A stretch of 64,000 bases of DNA from Eucalyptus grandis (GCF_016545825.1 NC_052612.1:1240001-1304000), one strand, 5' to 3'; numbered from the stretch's first letter, positions 1-12,609 are shown. Notes: generated from the sequence alone by a model not told the origin. Program-made: numbers and translations.

Positions 1-1854
1 CTTCGATTACTTCTTTTTCTCAATCTATATCTTAATCTCTATCAATAGCCTAGTCTCTTTCCCCCTTTTTCCTTGGTTTTCAACTTCTTTTTTTGTAATG
101 TGTTATGTTCAATTGACATTAAAAAAATTATTCAACCGTAATTTAGGCATATGATGGCATCAATGTTGAACATCCGTAAATTTTTCTAAAGTCGGAAATA
201 GGGTATTAGTATTTGAATATCGGCGCATCGATTCGGAGCTTTTCGACCACCTAACTAGTCCGCACTAGACCTGATAGTGTCCATTTCGAGCAATCCACTG
301 TGCGTAGAAGTTATGATTTTTAACGGCACTAATCTTTCTTGTGCAATTTATAATAGGCATCTGTCGGAATCGAATGCTTCCTTGATCTATGTGTCTAAGT
401 TGTCTAGAGCGAAATCTTCCGCTTTGATAATGCCCCATCTAATGGTAGAGATTTGTTAAGCCATCAGAAAAGACACCAGATATAAAAATAGAGACCGTCT
501 TGCTTGACTATTAAACTTACTTTATTTATCTTCTAGAAATGTTCATCTATTAAATTCTCAATTCCCCAATTACCTCACACTGCTGTTGCCCAGTGCGACC
601 GTCTACTCTCCTGGCACGCTCAACAATACAACGAATTGAGGGCTTTTATCCAATAAAGCCAGATCAAATTTCTTGTGAATTTATCCGTACCCATTTTTCA
701 AACTTATAATTACCCTAAAAATATCGGATCTATGACCTCTAACTAAACCGTGACTGTTCACTAATTTCGACCTTTTCTTCCCTTTCATTTCGGCATAAAT
801 AATTTCTACATCTTAGTTCTTAACAACATATGCACCCAACCAGTGATGTCCATCCGTCGAGACTAATGAAAAGTCAAGATGAATCCTTCCCATCTTGTTT
901 GTCCTAATTGCACATTTGAACCAAATATACCCCACTCGAAATCGATTCTCCTCGAAATGATCCGGGCGGTGCGCTTCTCGGCGGCTTATTCAATTCCAAA
1001 GAAGGGAGGATCGTTCAAGATTAAATTCCTTGAACCACTTTCCCTTAGGGCTTCTAATCGTTTTATGGTGCCCAAAAATTCGGCCAATGACCAACGACCA
1101 ACCAACCATGTCATACCATGTGCGTCGAAAAGCCAAAAAGCATCCTGCTACCTTACATTAATAGTTAAATTACACAGGTTCGATTGCGTCTTTATTCAAT
1201 GTATCATCCTAAACAATTTCTCCCTCATGTGAGCAACACTTAGAGCAAGTCTATAAATAGTCCTCTCGCCCCATTTAAGATCAAACACATCATTTATTTG
1301 ATGAATTTAGAGGATTCATGTTCGGAATTCGGAAAATTGCGATACGGGTAGCTGTTGGTTGAATAAGGACGCATTGATCTAGGAATTTCTGGTAAGCGAA
1401 ACCTTGTTTTAAGTCTCTCTCCGTCGCTCTCCCTAAAAGCTTGAAAAGACCCATGCCAATCAAGATAGCGTCTGTCTCTCTCGCTTGTGCTTTCGAGCCT
1501 CCGCTTGATACTGTGCTGCTTCTTCCTGCTCCTGCCCCACTTTGTGAAAAGCATATGTTGTCCGTCTGCCGGCAAAGTGCTTGCGATCCTTCCTCGTGAC
1601 GACGAAACCACTTTCTGTTTTCGCGGGTTCGCTCGGTGTCCCTTGCAGCTTCGTCTTGCATCGCCACCCGCGGCCGAAAGTCACTACCAAGATGAGATGA
1701 GACAAGCCGTGTCACAAATCTTCAGCCGAATCACCGCGGCGTGCACCTCACCGAACCACCACCATGGCCATCCTTTGCCAGGGAGGTACCAGTTATCCAT
1801 GGAGCCGATTCCGATGAAGTCCAAATTTGGCACTATTATCCTATGAAGTTACGT
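1..1854. other. Upstream intergenic DNA, no gene recognised
   Basis: No convincing gene is visible. Short open frames at 277-459, 879-1232 and 1290-1846 overlap on both strands and resemble no family I know. A TATA-like string (ctataaatag) lies near 1250, followed by pyrimidine-rich sequence, which could be a promoter of a lost gene or transposon. The stretch 1290-1840 is GC-richer than its surroundings and open in several frames, so it could be an old exon or a retrotransposon leader; I cannot decide. Confidence 0.4.
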
Positions 1855-2202
1855 AAAATCTCATCCAAATTTATTTGTGTTTTTGCATGTGATTGTGCAC
1901 TCTGAGCAGAAATCCCCTTCGCTAAATCTATTTGCACACGCCTTCAGCTGCTGGATGATCTTTTCTTCTTCTCTTGTCGTGTTTGTGTACTGACCACTTG
2001 CCATTAAAATGCAGTATATTCCCGAGGATCTCCGTCTTCATTGGAATATCAGTCATCTGGGTGTGCTCTGCCGCGGAAGCATTCCAAAAACCTCAGCTCA
2101 CTTCTTAGCCAGGCCACGCCACACCAAGTTACCAACTTTTTTTCTTTTTTTTTTTTCTGGGGGGAGAGAAAGAGAGGTCTGGAAGTAATACGCTTCCCAG
2201 AT
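1855..2202 (+). promoter_or_regulatory. Conserved upstream and leader region of TIR copy 1
   Basis: This stretch aligns by eye with 21183-21494 in front of TIR copy 2. Shared landmarks are the string around 'gcagaaatc...cttcgctaaatct', the block 'cccgaggatctccgtcttca', and 'gcggaagcattccaaaaacc' followed by 'aggccacgccacaccaagtt'. A polypyrimidine tract and a purine-rich leader ending 'ggtctggaagtaatacgctt' follow, just before the ATG. The last part recurs in front of copies 3, 4 and 5, so it is probably the transcribed leader. The middle block is the segment amplified between 28.8 and 35 kb. Confidence 0.6.
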
Positions 2203-3384
2203 ATGACACACTAAGGCAGCATCAGAAGTTCAGTACGATGTGTTCATGAGTTTTAGTGGAGCAGATACTCGTTTTGACTTCACAGACTTCCTCAATAGAG
2301 ACTTGAATAATGCTAGAATCCGTGTATTTAGGGATGAAGATGCAATCAAGGTGGGTGATAAGATTGGTGAGACAATTCTACAAGCTATCGACAACTCCAA
2401 AATTTATATACCCATCATCTCTCAAACTTATCCTGATCGTAAGTGGTGTCTCATCGAGCTAGAACGCATGATGTACAATGTGTTTAGGTCAAATGGCAAA
2501 AAAAGGATTTTTCCCATCTTTTATAAAGTGGAACCTAGGGTTGTTAAACATCGGACTCCACGCCCGAAAAGTCTTTCCTCCGAAGTTGAACTTAGGGCGT
2601 TCAAAGAGGCTCTTGCAAAAGTTGGTCAAATCAAGGGATGGAAGGTCGAGGAGCGACAAAGGTAAAACTACCTTTAAAATGCCTGCCTAATTCTTCTTGT
2701 TTTTTTTTTTTTTTTTTTTGGGTTTTAGGGGATAAAACATTGCCCTATCAAATCATTTCTTTTCTTCTTGTTTTTTAAATGAAAAATTTTGAAAACTACC
2801 TCCAATTCCAAGTGTTGCTCCTATTGAACTTTACATCCTCTACTCGACATCTTCCCCAATATTTCAGTTGTTATAGCTAATGCTGGCACTGGGGAATTTG
2901 TTATGGGTTTTGGGGTTATATAATTTGTCATCACCAAATTGCAGTGTTCAATGGATGACCTTGAATTTGCTACATTTTCTCTCTATTACAAGTGTTGAAA
3001 ATCTTTTCCAGGCTTTAGCTATAAATATCGAAATTTTGCTTGGGCACCATGTCTCTGGTAATTTCAACCATTGTGTAGACCACTACCATATAGAAAAAGG
3101 CATCCGGTGAATTCAATTATGCTAAATTAGCCTATATTGATTATTTAGTGTATTTAGATATTGTTTATAACCACGTGCGATGTGTGGGTTTGAATTAAAT
3201 CTAGTCAACTAATAAAAGCACTTTTGTGTATGGTAGCCAAGCAAAAATTGTCGATTTGGTCATTCAAAAGGTTTTAGAGGAGCTAGACAGAAAAGATGAG
3301 TCACAGACCAAGCATCCGATTGAGCTTGATGACTTGACACAGTCACTTGAAGACTCTTATAATCACACAGTGATGGTACCATAA
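2203..3384 (+). pseudogene. TIR-domain gene, copy 1 (start lost)
   Basis: This is an L6-type TIR domain in exon 1 (to 2661), an intron starting GTAAAA at 2662, and a short exon 2 (3237-3384). The conserved ATG at 2203 now reads ATG-ACA-CAC-TAA, because about 5 bp are missing relative to copies 2 and 5. The TIR frame is therefore entered only from a later ATG at 2246, inside the first beta strand (VFMSFSG). After that the domain is open and keeps KWCLIELERMM, with the glutamate that in plant TIR NADases is catalytic, and FPIFYKVEP. Exon 2 joins in phase and encodes a tail with ELDDLTQSLEDS, ending in TAA at 3382. No NB-ARC follows. It may be a pseudogene or an N-truncated TIR protein. Confidence 0.75.
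2662..3236 (+). other. Intron 1 of TIR copy 1
   Basis: The donor is AG|GTAAAA at 2662 and the acceptor is TATGGTAG at 3229-3236. A T-run follows the donor. Open frames in it (for example 2880-3110) are not conserved in the other copies. The same intron is 375 bp in copy 2, which lacks an internal block, and much longer in copy 4 because of insertions. Confidence 0.6.
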
Positions 3385-4595
3385 CTTCTTCTTCATCAAT
3401 GTACAATTAACGCCCATGAATGCAAGGATTTGAAATTTGATTTGTTCTAATCTTGGCTTGATGCTATAATTTGGTAGAACTACACAAATTGCAAGAAGTT
3501 AAATGTTATTCCGAAATTTAAGCGGACAAAAATATATTTTCTAATCAGTTAGTCTTCCTTCAACACGTTCTTTTTAATTGGAAATGTTAATTTTTATATA
3601 TTAAATAAGTACAAATAAAAGTCTCGTAAACTGTCATTTTTAAATTTATTTTTTGCTGTAAAATTCATTTTTGGACGTTGTGTGATGTGATGAGTTATTT
3701 TTTCCTCTTTTTTTTATGTCATACCATTTGCAATAATCACCCTTTTTTTGAACGTTCACATTCTTGCGTACTAGCCTGCAGATTTCGAAAATGGTTTATC
3801 TTATCCCCTTCCTTCCCTAGTTTTTTAGTCCGCATAACCATCAAATGGTACCTAAAATCTTGTTGTCCTAAAGCATTAGGACAGGAGGCTATTCTCCAAA
3901 GGTCGATTAATGGCTTTGTAAAGGCTCGACAGATCCTCCAACCCCATTCCCCCTCCCACTTTCTGTCTTCACCAGTTCCTCCCATCTTCTCCGGCGTACT
4001 CAAGTTCCATTTTAGAATCCCCCCCCCAAAAAAAAAAAAAAAAAGATTTTTCGCTTGATTGCCCTACAAACATAGACTGAAGTTTTAAATATTGACATGG
4101 TATAGGTTGCCAGTGCACGCGCTACTATTTTAATAAGTACTTTTTTCCTAGCTTTCGATAGTCTCTTTTCCTTTCCTTCCCCTGCCCCCCTTCAAGTTTA
4201 AAAATTTCTTCCATACAATGAATTGCAAAAGACAAACCTCATATTTTCGAATAGTGTATGAAATTTTACTTACCGTACCACCTTGACTACAGTTTTTGGT
4301 TGTCAGTAGGACAAACATTGCAAGATACAAAATAATCTTTAGGAGCCACACACGTCTAGATGTTGATCATTATATGAAGTACATAGATGCGGTGGTTCAT
4401 ATGTACCGTAGGAATTAGTCTAGCTAAATATTATCACTATACTATACGAAGAATGTTTACTTTTCTTTTCTTTTCTTTTTCATAGAAATAATTCTATTGA
4501 CCCCAATTTCCGAGTAACTGTATAAGTATAAACAATATGTTTCCAAAGCAACCTAATCTGTTCTTGATTAGATGATTAGTGAGAAAAGATTAGCA
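3385..4595 (+). other. Conserved downstream non-coding segment of TIR copy 1
   Basis: This has no coding signal but aligns with the corresponding segments of copies 2, 3 and 4, including 'cagatttcgaaaatgg', 'gctattctccaaag' and 'ttaaatattgacatgg'. It is either intron 2 of the TIR gene, if the GT at 3376 is used as a donor, or the 3' flank. It ends in 'cttaattgtgcag', a possible 3' splice site conserved in all four copies. Confidence 0.5.
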
Positions 4596-4945
4596 TTATC
4601 TTAATTGTGCAGTGCTTAAAACTTATGCGGAAGTTCAACGTGGTCCAAGTGCAGCGGTATCCCGGAAGTGCAGCTAGTACAGGGAGGGGATCGAGGAATC
4701 TACGCATAAATAGGCTGGAGGGCGTGTACATGGAGGAGGGCAGTGGGAGTACAGGGAAGAGAGGGAGCAGTGGAAGTAGCAGAAGAGGGAGGAGCAGTGG
4801 AAGCAGCAGAAGGAGTAGCGGCGGGGAAGAGGAAGCGGGGGAAGCGGTGAGAGGAAGTATTCGTTTGGGGAATTCTTGGTGTACCTCTTTAAAGCGTTGT
4901 GTTTTAACCTCTCTCTGCTTAAGAACAAGGAAACAAGTCAATAAA
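4596..4945 (+). repeat. Purine-rich low-complexity segment (possible 3' exon), copy 1
   Basis: It follows a conserved AATTGTGCAG. The first ~45 bp (reading LMRKFNVVQVQ in one frame) are conserved in all copies. They are followed by short tandem GGA/AGC-type repeats reading RGSSGSSRRGRSSGSSRR. It is open from 4607 to 4954. It resembles the segment of copy 3 more than those of copies 2 and 4. It could be a low-complexity C-terminal exon or simply a minisatellite; frame conservation outside the first stretch is poor. Confidence 0.4.
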
Positions 4946-5224
4946 TGGAAGTAGATGGGTTATGGACGCCGCCTACCTCTCCAGGTCACTAATACTGCAA
5001 CTTTAACGGAACAAAATATTGCAATTTTCTTTTTCTTTTTCTTTTTTGTCATTTTCAAATCTATGTTCCCTTTTGAATTCCTATTCAACGGACGTAATAT
5101 TACGGACGTAAGTTCTTGATTGTTCTCTCAATTATTATTATTTTTTGGGTGATACATTTTGGAAATGCTACTTGATTGCGGTGATTTGATCCTTTGAAAC
5201 ATTTTGGATCATGAAGAAATCTAA
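4946..5224. other. Short spacer
   Basis: The first ~70 bp ('gtagatgggttatggacgcc' onward) match the inverted copy at 10920-10985 and mark the end of the homology between copies 1 and 3. The rest is AT-rich with nothing recognised. Confidence 0.5.
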
Positions 5225-6345
5225 TGGATTTCCAACGTCAACACAGAATAATCACTCTTATGAAGGGTGCTGATAGTTAATATCGGATTCAGGAGTTTTG
5301 ACTTTCACAGCCATCTTCTAGCCAGATATATTACTTTCGTAACGAAGCTCGGATCTGTCCCTAGATAAAAAATGAGAGCAGAATTTACGAATATTGGGAG
5401 GATAAAGGAGCTACAGCTTCTTTCTGGCCATGCTACGAGATTGATCCTCGCTCTATTCGCGCTGAGGTTCTTAATCTTATTATAGAAAGACCCCACTACA
5501 GATGGCAGCAACCATCGGACGCATGAAATTTCTAGACGGGATTCTTGATCGGAAACCCAAACTCGCTAAAGAGCAATTAAATGGTGCTCACAAACTGTGA
5601 CGAAACTGTCGAATGTCGAGGGGGACATGTGCTGCATTGGCGACCAGTACAGCAGAAGAAATCCCCTTCGTCTTGCGGCTGTGGAATGCCGATCCGGCGT
5701 TTTGAGGAGCTGGTTCGAGAGAGGCCGAGGGCGGCCCGTGATGGGGTTGTTTAGCGGAGATTTCATTGCGTGAGGCATAATAATTCAAAAGGGCTTTGAA
5801 GCTTTTCGTGGAGACTCCGGGAGATCATGACATGAGCAATTTCGGTCGTGTCCAAACCACGAAGAGGGATAGATAGAGGCAGCAAATTTTGGAGTTGGGA
5901 TAAATTTGGCCATTCATTTGCCCCTTTCAAAAACATCTCTCTTTTTATGGCCTTTTTATCCTTTTACAGCTCTAAATATCTGCAGAAATGCCATGAAGAG
6001 TACGTTTCGTCCTAAGCATGAAGTTGAAAGGCTTCATCTCAATGCTTATCTGGATCTGGAGATCCCTAGATGTAAAATACTCAGAGGGTACTATCGGGTA
6101 CAGGATAAGAAAAATATATTGTATTGATTGGAAAGGTGAGGCAAACAAATACCAACATATTAAAATAAGAAACGCATCTTGAAAATCCAGTCCAAAAGAT
6201 AGGGACTGGTGCAAGAGGCCCTCGTAGGGAAGAAGTCCCCTTCCTTGGTGAGGAAATCCTTCAATCGCATCAAGGATCCGAGAGAGCCCCTGGATGAAGG
6301 TTTTTCTTGAAAAGGACTGAATATTCCATTCTTTACTTTTTGTCG
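5225..6345. repeat. Duplicated block A, part 1
   Basis: It aligns by eye with 25597-26575 plus 27011-27140. Shared landmarks are 'atgaagggtgctgatagtta', 'gacgaaactgt', 'ctttgaagcttttcgtgg' and 'ccttcaatcgcatcaaggat'. Minus-strand frames (5566-5788) are open in both copies but do not keep a common frame, and I recognise no protein. It is probably non-coding flank duplicated with the TIR gene. Confidence 0.6.
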
Positions 6346-7889
6346 TCCATTAACAAATTATTAGGAAATACTTACTATTTGAGTATACATAACAAGTCGA
6401 AAACAAAAAAAACAATTGTTAGTCTTGGCGCATATGGTCGTCGAATTGCGTAACCCGTCTAAGTCACTATGAAGTTAATAGTTGTATTAGGACAAGAAAA
6501 GGTTATGAAAGTCCGCGACAAATAACATATAATAATGCACGGCAAGACCGATATAAGGAATTTGTTTGATGGTGGATATAATTCGTGAATTGGTTCTAGT
6601 TCCAAGAAAGCTATGCAAAATAAGTTCAAGAATTATGAGAAAACAGCAATAAAAGATGCTGAGAAAGGTTTAGAAAATTAAAACGTACCACAAACTATTG
6701 TACATTATGTATATAAGAAAAGAGGAACACCTTTGAAAATAAATTCACCAAAAAAAAAAAAAAACACCTTTGAAAATAAGATATATGACCCAATGAAGGT
6801 CGTTGGAAAAAACAATCTCGGTGATCGGAAATGATGAAACTTTTCCATAATTTTCAAAAGCGATGTCGAGATAAACAAAAAGAAAGTGAATCTGAAATTT
6901 TTTTTCAATTGATTTCTATGTAGGGGAAAAAAGAGGAAAGTATGATTGACCCATAAAATCATTATACAACTAATATTGTGGCATATGGGAAACCCCAAAG
7001 ATCAACCATTTTTTTGGGGTAGAATTAAAAAAAAAAAAAAAGGAAAAATTCCAAAGAAAGATTTGAAACGCCTTCATTTTCTTAAATAAAAGCCTAAAAT
7101 GAATCTTGTTTCAAATAAGGGCTAAAGTGCCATCATCTCTTAAATAATGGCCTAAAGTAGATCCTATTTCAAATAATAGCCTCAAATGACTATGTTTATT
7201 TCAAATAAGAACTTACCTTTCTAGCTTGTCAAATGTGTTTTAGTCATTTACTTTTTTTTTTTTTTCTTCAATTTTTCTTTCTTCTTTGCCGATGGCTCGA
7301 CCACCAACCATGCCGGAAAGAGCTGGCTGAGGGCAACTCGATCCAACAAGGGTCACCCTCGCCGATGCTAACAAGGGACAGCCTCACCTAGGCGAGGCGA
7401 CCCCCGCTCTAGACTAGCTAGGGCTGACCTTGCCAACGGTTGGCAAGGGATACCCTTGCCCTGGGCTAGGCTGCATGAGGGCTAGGCTACCCTCATGGCC
7501 ATCGGCGAGGTTGGCCTTTGCCTAATCTGGGCAAAGGTCACCTCCCTAGTGGCTAGCGAGGAACGGCCTCGTCTAAAAGAGGCAACCCTTGCCTTGGATG
7601 AGGTTGCTTTTGTCAATAGCCGGCAAGGGTCGTCGAGCCCTTGTCGGCCCCAAACGGGGCCAACCCAACTCTTAACAAAAGCTTGAATTTCACTAATAAA
7701 AAAAAAAGGAACTAAAATTTGTCCCGACCCCCTAGAGCAACGTGACACAAACTATCTGATTTTCCGGAAAATGGTCCTTTTTTTTTTCCTCTGGGCAGAA
7801 TTTATTCAAGCATACTAGACAAATACAGGTGAAAAGCCAAGGCGAAGAACTCAAAAGATAATGAAAGTTCTTGCCACTGCATCCAGTTT
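6346..7889. mobile_element. Insertion(s) specific to block A
   Basis: This ~1.5 kb has no counterpart in block B (compare around 27140). The part 7020-7770 has a pattern seen elsewhere in the window: AT-rich arms with repeated 'tttcaaataa' phrases around a GC-rich core with many 'gaggc'/'ccttgcc' words. It suggests a non-autonomous transposon, but I could not find clean terminal repeats or a target duplication. Polymer runs (A13-A22) occur near 6750, 7030 and 7900. Confidence 0.4.
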
Positions 7890-8052
7890 AAGAGCAAAAA
7901 AAAAAAAAAAAAAAAACGAAAAACAAAAAACAAACAGGTGGAGATCGTACAGAAGCAAAAGAGTAAAAAAGGAGTCTCCAGAATAAGGACCCATCTCTAT
8001 ATTCATCCATCGCTTACCTGTGGGCCCGAAGGCCGGCTCCGGCGCCGCTTAT

Positions 8053-8090
<38 letters not shown>

Positions 8091-8830
8091 TGCGAGCGTG
8101 AGGACGAGAGCAAGAAATGTTGGGTTACGAGACGTGCGCTGGTCGGCGCGAAAACAATAAGGAGGCCGAGGACAAGGCAAAATCGACTGCAGAACTCTCT
8201 TTTTTTTTGGGATGGAAGAAGCAATAATCCCTTGCTTTCACAAAACATTCAATCATGTGCTCAAACTTTTCTTTTTCCAATTAAAATACAACGTTTTTTA
8301 ATTTAATTTTTCTATCATGCATACCTAATGTTTCTCCGAAAAGTGTCCATTAAACACCTTTTGAAATATGCATCAATATGAGAATTGACAAATGATGTGA
8401 ATGGTACTTTGTTGATTTTTGGACCGTGAAACATGTATTGACACAAATTTTAAAATTAAAGGTATAAAAATCAGAGGCAATCATAGCCGGTCATATAAAA
8501 GGGTACCGAAATGTAAAGATAATAAAAAGATAAAATCGAGCAATAATTTTGGTAATTTTTTAGTCGAATTATAATCATGATATTTATAGCTACTAGTGAC
8601 TGCAAACAAAAGTTACAAAGAAAACAAATCACATTTTATGTTGAGAACGATTATAACGAACAACCCATGTTTCTCGGCCATTAGCAGTAGTGGCTTTCAA
8701 TATTCACATCTGATCGTGCTCATGCTGGATAGTTATAATTGTAGCCGAAATCATTGATTGGAAGACTTGAACACTTATATCGCTCTTGATTTGTCGATCT
8801 TCGCTTGAACTTCGGTTCTTTTGTCGATTG
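7890..8830. repeat. Duplicated block A, part 2
   Basis: It matches 27150-27990: 'aaacaggtggagatcgtaca', 'gggtacc..aatgtaaagat' and 'gaattataatcatg'. An (AG)n microsatellite lies at about 8055-8086 and is lost in block B. No coding sequence is recognised. Confidence 0.6.
8055..8086. repeat. (AG)n microsatellite
   Basis: About 16 AG dinucleotides. The open frame across it reading RERERE is a product of the repeat. Confidence 0.9.
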
Positions 8831-10189
8831 AACCACATTTCACTTACCAACATTCAGTGACTCAACAGTACCCAATTCTCTTTTTATATCGCGTGTCACC
8901 AACTCCTCATCTCTTCTATCGATCGTCTATGGTTGCCAGCAAAAAGGACTCGGCAGATTTTTCCTCATCTATGTCTTGCTGGTTCTTTCCTCGTGCGAGT
9001 CGATGGTCAAGGACTTGGGCAATTTTTGGTGTAAACACACACATATACGTAACGTACAAAAAAGCTAAAATGGGACAAACCATGTCAGCGCCACGACATT
9101 ACTGCTTAATCTAGTCGTTGATGTGGAAATAAAAAGAAAATATTAAACAGAAGGAGAAATTTTTTTTTTTTTTTAAATGCTGGAAAATCATTCAGATTGT
9201 TCTATATCTTTTTAAGGTTTTTCGTTTCCGCATACGATGTCACGTGCTTGAGTGTGAGTGTGAGTGCGCGCGTATAAAGACAAAATTCTTAAACAATATT
9301 TATTATGAAGTTTCTAATATCATTCCAAAATTGAGAAAAAAAAATCAAAAAAGTTCTAAACCTATTATAATTGACTAATTCAATCTTAAACTTATTTTTT
9401 TACTAATTGTGTCTTAAATTTTTTGTAATCGTGTCTCAGTCCATTTGTCCAAATTTGGCCAGCCGACACTAATGTGGCACCGATGCTAGTGTAACACAAC
9501 CGACACTACAATTGATAATTTTTAATAATATTTTATTATATTTTATTATTATTTTTAAAAAAATTATTTTCTTTCTCTTTAATTTTTTTTCCCTCTTCCT
9601 CCTTCCTTTGGCCGGTCACCGGACTAAGGCGACCTCGCTAGCCAATGGCTAGGCGAGATTGACCTCAGCCACCCTTGATGAGGCTCGCCTTTGCCAAATC
9701 TAACAAGGTCTTGCCTTGCCAATGGTTGGGCAAGCTTGCCCTTGCCCACCGACGGTGATGCGAGCCTGGCCTTTGGTCAATCATATTAGTTCGATGACCG
9801 GTTAGAGGAAGAAGGAGGAATGGGAAAAAAAAGAGAAAAAAACTTAATATTACTAAAAAATTATCCATGTCAGCATCGCCCCACCGGATGGACTAAATTG
9901 TATTAAAAGGTTTAGGAAGGTTTTGGATTAAATTGGCCAAAAGAAAATCGATGACTAAATTAGCACAATTGCAATAAGTTTGGGAATTTTTCTTATAATT
10001 CTCCTTTCCATAATTACTGAAGTGCAACGTTCACGGATCCTCAGCTTCGGAATAAGGAAAGGTCAAAAAGGGGCGAACAATATCACGTCTCGGCAAGTGA
10101 GTAATGCCACTTCTATCGTCGAGCTACAAATAATGCAAATTTAAGGAATATATGCACTCGCAACCAACAAGCAATCCGATAACTAAGTG
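8831..10189. mobile_element. Insertion in block A with fold-back-like element
   Basis: Absent from block B, where the flanks join near 27990. The part about 9290-10015 has complementary arms: left '...aattcaatcttaaac...gtccaaatttggcc', right '...ggactaaattgtattaaaa...attggcc'. These flank a GC-rich core with 'ggccggtcaccgg'. It appears to be an older relative of the fold-back element at 59073-59592. No coding sequence is seen. Confidence 0.45.
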
Positions 10190-10919
10190 CAGTATCGATT
10201 TCCATATAGATGCCGACATAAATCAATAGTAGTCGGCAAAAGCTAAAATCAATTGCAATGTCGAGAACCCTAGGGTCCCACTTTGCTAGGTGACGATGGT
10301 TATGCCCTAAAAATTTACTTCGGCTGTGCCCGTGATTAAGTCCCAAAAACAGAACCGCTCTGCACATATGTTCATGTCTCATATTCTCATCACATATAGG
10401 CTGACAATGAGTACAAATCAAATAACCCAATTTGATTATGCCGCCATGTGTAATATAACAATGATAAAATTATCTCGTATACCTGTCTTCTCAACGCACT
10501 TTAAGTACAGCACTTAAATGGTCGAAAAATGTTCAAAGCCTGATTCGGTTGTTGAAATAGCATGCCATAAAATCTTTCATTTTTATATCTCATCGTAAAG
10601 TACGTGCCAAAACTAAGCTCGATAACACGACCTGACCAGCATTAGGAACTAGATTTTTGGTAACTCTCTCCTAGCGTTTCCGGTTTTTTTTTTTTTTTTC
10701 CTGGCCTCTTCCCTAGTTATGTTTCCATGCCGTTAGGTTGTTTACCCAATGATTCCAAGAGTAAATTACTATAATTATTTTCTTCTCTTACTACATTCCC
10801 TTCTTTTCTTTTTTTGGTCAAAACAACACTTCATTCATTTGCACAGAAAAACAAGAAAGAAACAATGCGGTCCGATTGTAACCAAGACAAATCCTAAATA
10901 ATATCTATATAATAATATA
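10190..10919. repeat. Duplicated block A, part 3
   Basis: It matches 27990-28735: 'tttccatatagatgccga', 'gaaccctagggtcccacttt', 'cagaaccgctctgcacatat' and 'tccatgccgttaggttg'. It ends where the inverted TIR copy 3 segment begins. No gene is recognised. Confidence 0.6.
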
Positions 10920-11400
10920 TTGCTCCGTTAAAATTGTAATATCAGTGGCCTGGAGAGGTAGGCGGAGTCCATAACCCATCTACTTCTAATTATTGACTTG
11001 TTTCCTTGTTCTGAAGCAGAGAATGGTTGAAACGCGATGCATAAAAAAGGTACACCAAGAATGCTCCAAACGAATATCTTGAAAACGTCCCCTGACTGCT
11101 TCTCCCGCTTCTTCTCCCCCGCCGCTACTCCTTCTGCTGCTTCCACTGCTCCTCCCTCTTCTGCTGTTTCCACTCCCTCTCCTCCCTGTGATCCCACTGC
11201 CCCCCTCCATGTACATGTCCTCCATCCTATTTATGTTTAGACTCCTCCATCTGCTCCCAGTACTAGATCTGCTTAGACCCCTCGCTGTCCCTATACTTCC
11301 TCTGCTTAGACTCCTCCCTCTCCCGGTATACCACTGCACTTGGACCACGTTGAAATTCCACGTAAGTTTTAAGCACACTGCACAATTAAGATAATGCTAA
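10920..11400 (-). repeat. Purine-rich low-complexity segment (possible 3' exon), copy 3
   Basis: This is the inverted counterpart of 4596-5015. Read on the minus strand it starts after a conserved TTGTGCAG and shares the FNVVQVQ stretch and the RRGRSSGSSRRSSGG low-complexity run. It is open in one frame from 11378 to 10986. The frame stays close to that of copy 1, the best argument that this pair might be coding. Confidence 0.4.
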
Positions 11401-12609
11401 CCTTTTCTCTTCTCAGTAATCATCTAATTTAGAACAGATTAGGTTGCTCGTGGAACATATTGTTTATACTCCTACAGTTACTCAAAAACTGGGGTCAATA
11501 GGATTATTTTTATAAAAGAAAAAAGAAAAGAAAAGAAATCGAATAGTATAGTGCTAACATTTAGCTTGACTAATTCCTATTGGCACATAAAAATTACCGC
11601 ATCTATGTACTTCATATAATGATCCACATCTAGACATGTGTGGCTCCTAAAAATTATTTTGTATCTTGCAATGTTCATCCTGCTAACAACCAAAAACTAT
11701 TGTGGTCAAGGTGTTATGTTCAGTAAAATTTCATACACTGCCCGACAAATTGAGATTTGTTTGTTGCAATTCACTATATGGAAGAATTTTTGAAACTATA
11801 GGGAGAGGGGAGGGGCGCGCGGAAAGGAAAAGTGATTGTTGAACGCTAGGAAAAAAAGTACTTATTAAAATAGTAGTGTGTGCACTGCCAACCTATACCA
11901 TGTCAATATTTAAAACTCCAGTCTTTGTTTGCAGGGCAATCGAGTGAAAAATTACGTTCTTTTTTTGTGGGAAAAATTCAAAAATGGAACTTGAGTACGC
12001 TGGAGAAGATGGGAGGAACTGGCAAAGGCAGAAAACGAGAGGGGGAATGGGGTTGGAGGATCTGTCGAGCTTTAACAAAGCCATGCTTTTGCTAATGGAT
12101 CTTTGGAGAATAGCCTCCTGTCCTAATGCTTTAGGACAACAAGATTTTAGGTAACATTTGACGGTCATGTAGACTGAAAAACTAGCGGAGGTAGGGGGCA
12201 AGCTATGCCATTTTCGAAATCTGCAGGCTAGTACACAACAATGTGAACGTTCAAGAGGGCGATTATTGCAAATAGTTTGACATAAAAAAAAAAAAGCATC
12301 ACATCACACAACGTCTAACAATGAATTATACAGCAAGAAATAAATTTAAAAATTACAGTTTATGAGAATTGTATTTGTGTACTTATTTGATGTATAGGAA
12401 ACATCATTTTCAATTAAAAAGACCGTGTTGAAGGAACACTAATTGATTAGGAAATATATTTTCGTCCTCGTAAATTTGGGAATAACATTTAACTTCTTGC
12501 AATTTGTGTAGTTCTACCAAATTATAGCATCAAGCTGAGAAAAGAACAAATCAAATTTCAAATCAGTGCATTCACACGTGTCTATTCTATATTGATGAAG
12601 AAGATGATA
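11401..12609 (-). other. Downstream non-coding segment of TIR copy 3
   Basis: The inverse of 3385-4595. It has the same landmarks ('ccattttcgaaatctgcag', 'ggagaatagcctcc') and no coding signal. Confidence 0.5.

Noticed and set aside
1290..1846. Overlapping open frames on both strands upstream of copy 1
   Set aside because: No family resemblance, no matching frame upstream of copy 2, and mutually overlapping.
2240..2665. TIR copy 1 reading taken from position 2240
   Set aside because: 2240 is GTG; the first ATG in the frame is 2246, and the ancestral ATG at 2203 is out of frame.
4607..4954. Stand-alone Gly/Ser/Arg-rich gene
   Set aside because: No promoter-like context or start conservation; treated as possible 3' exon or minisatellite of the TIR gene.
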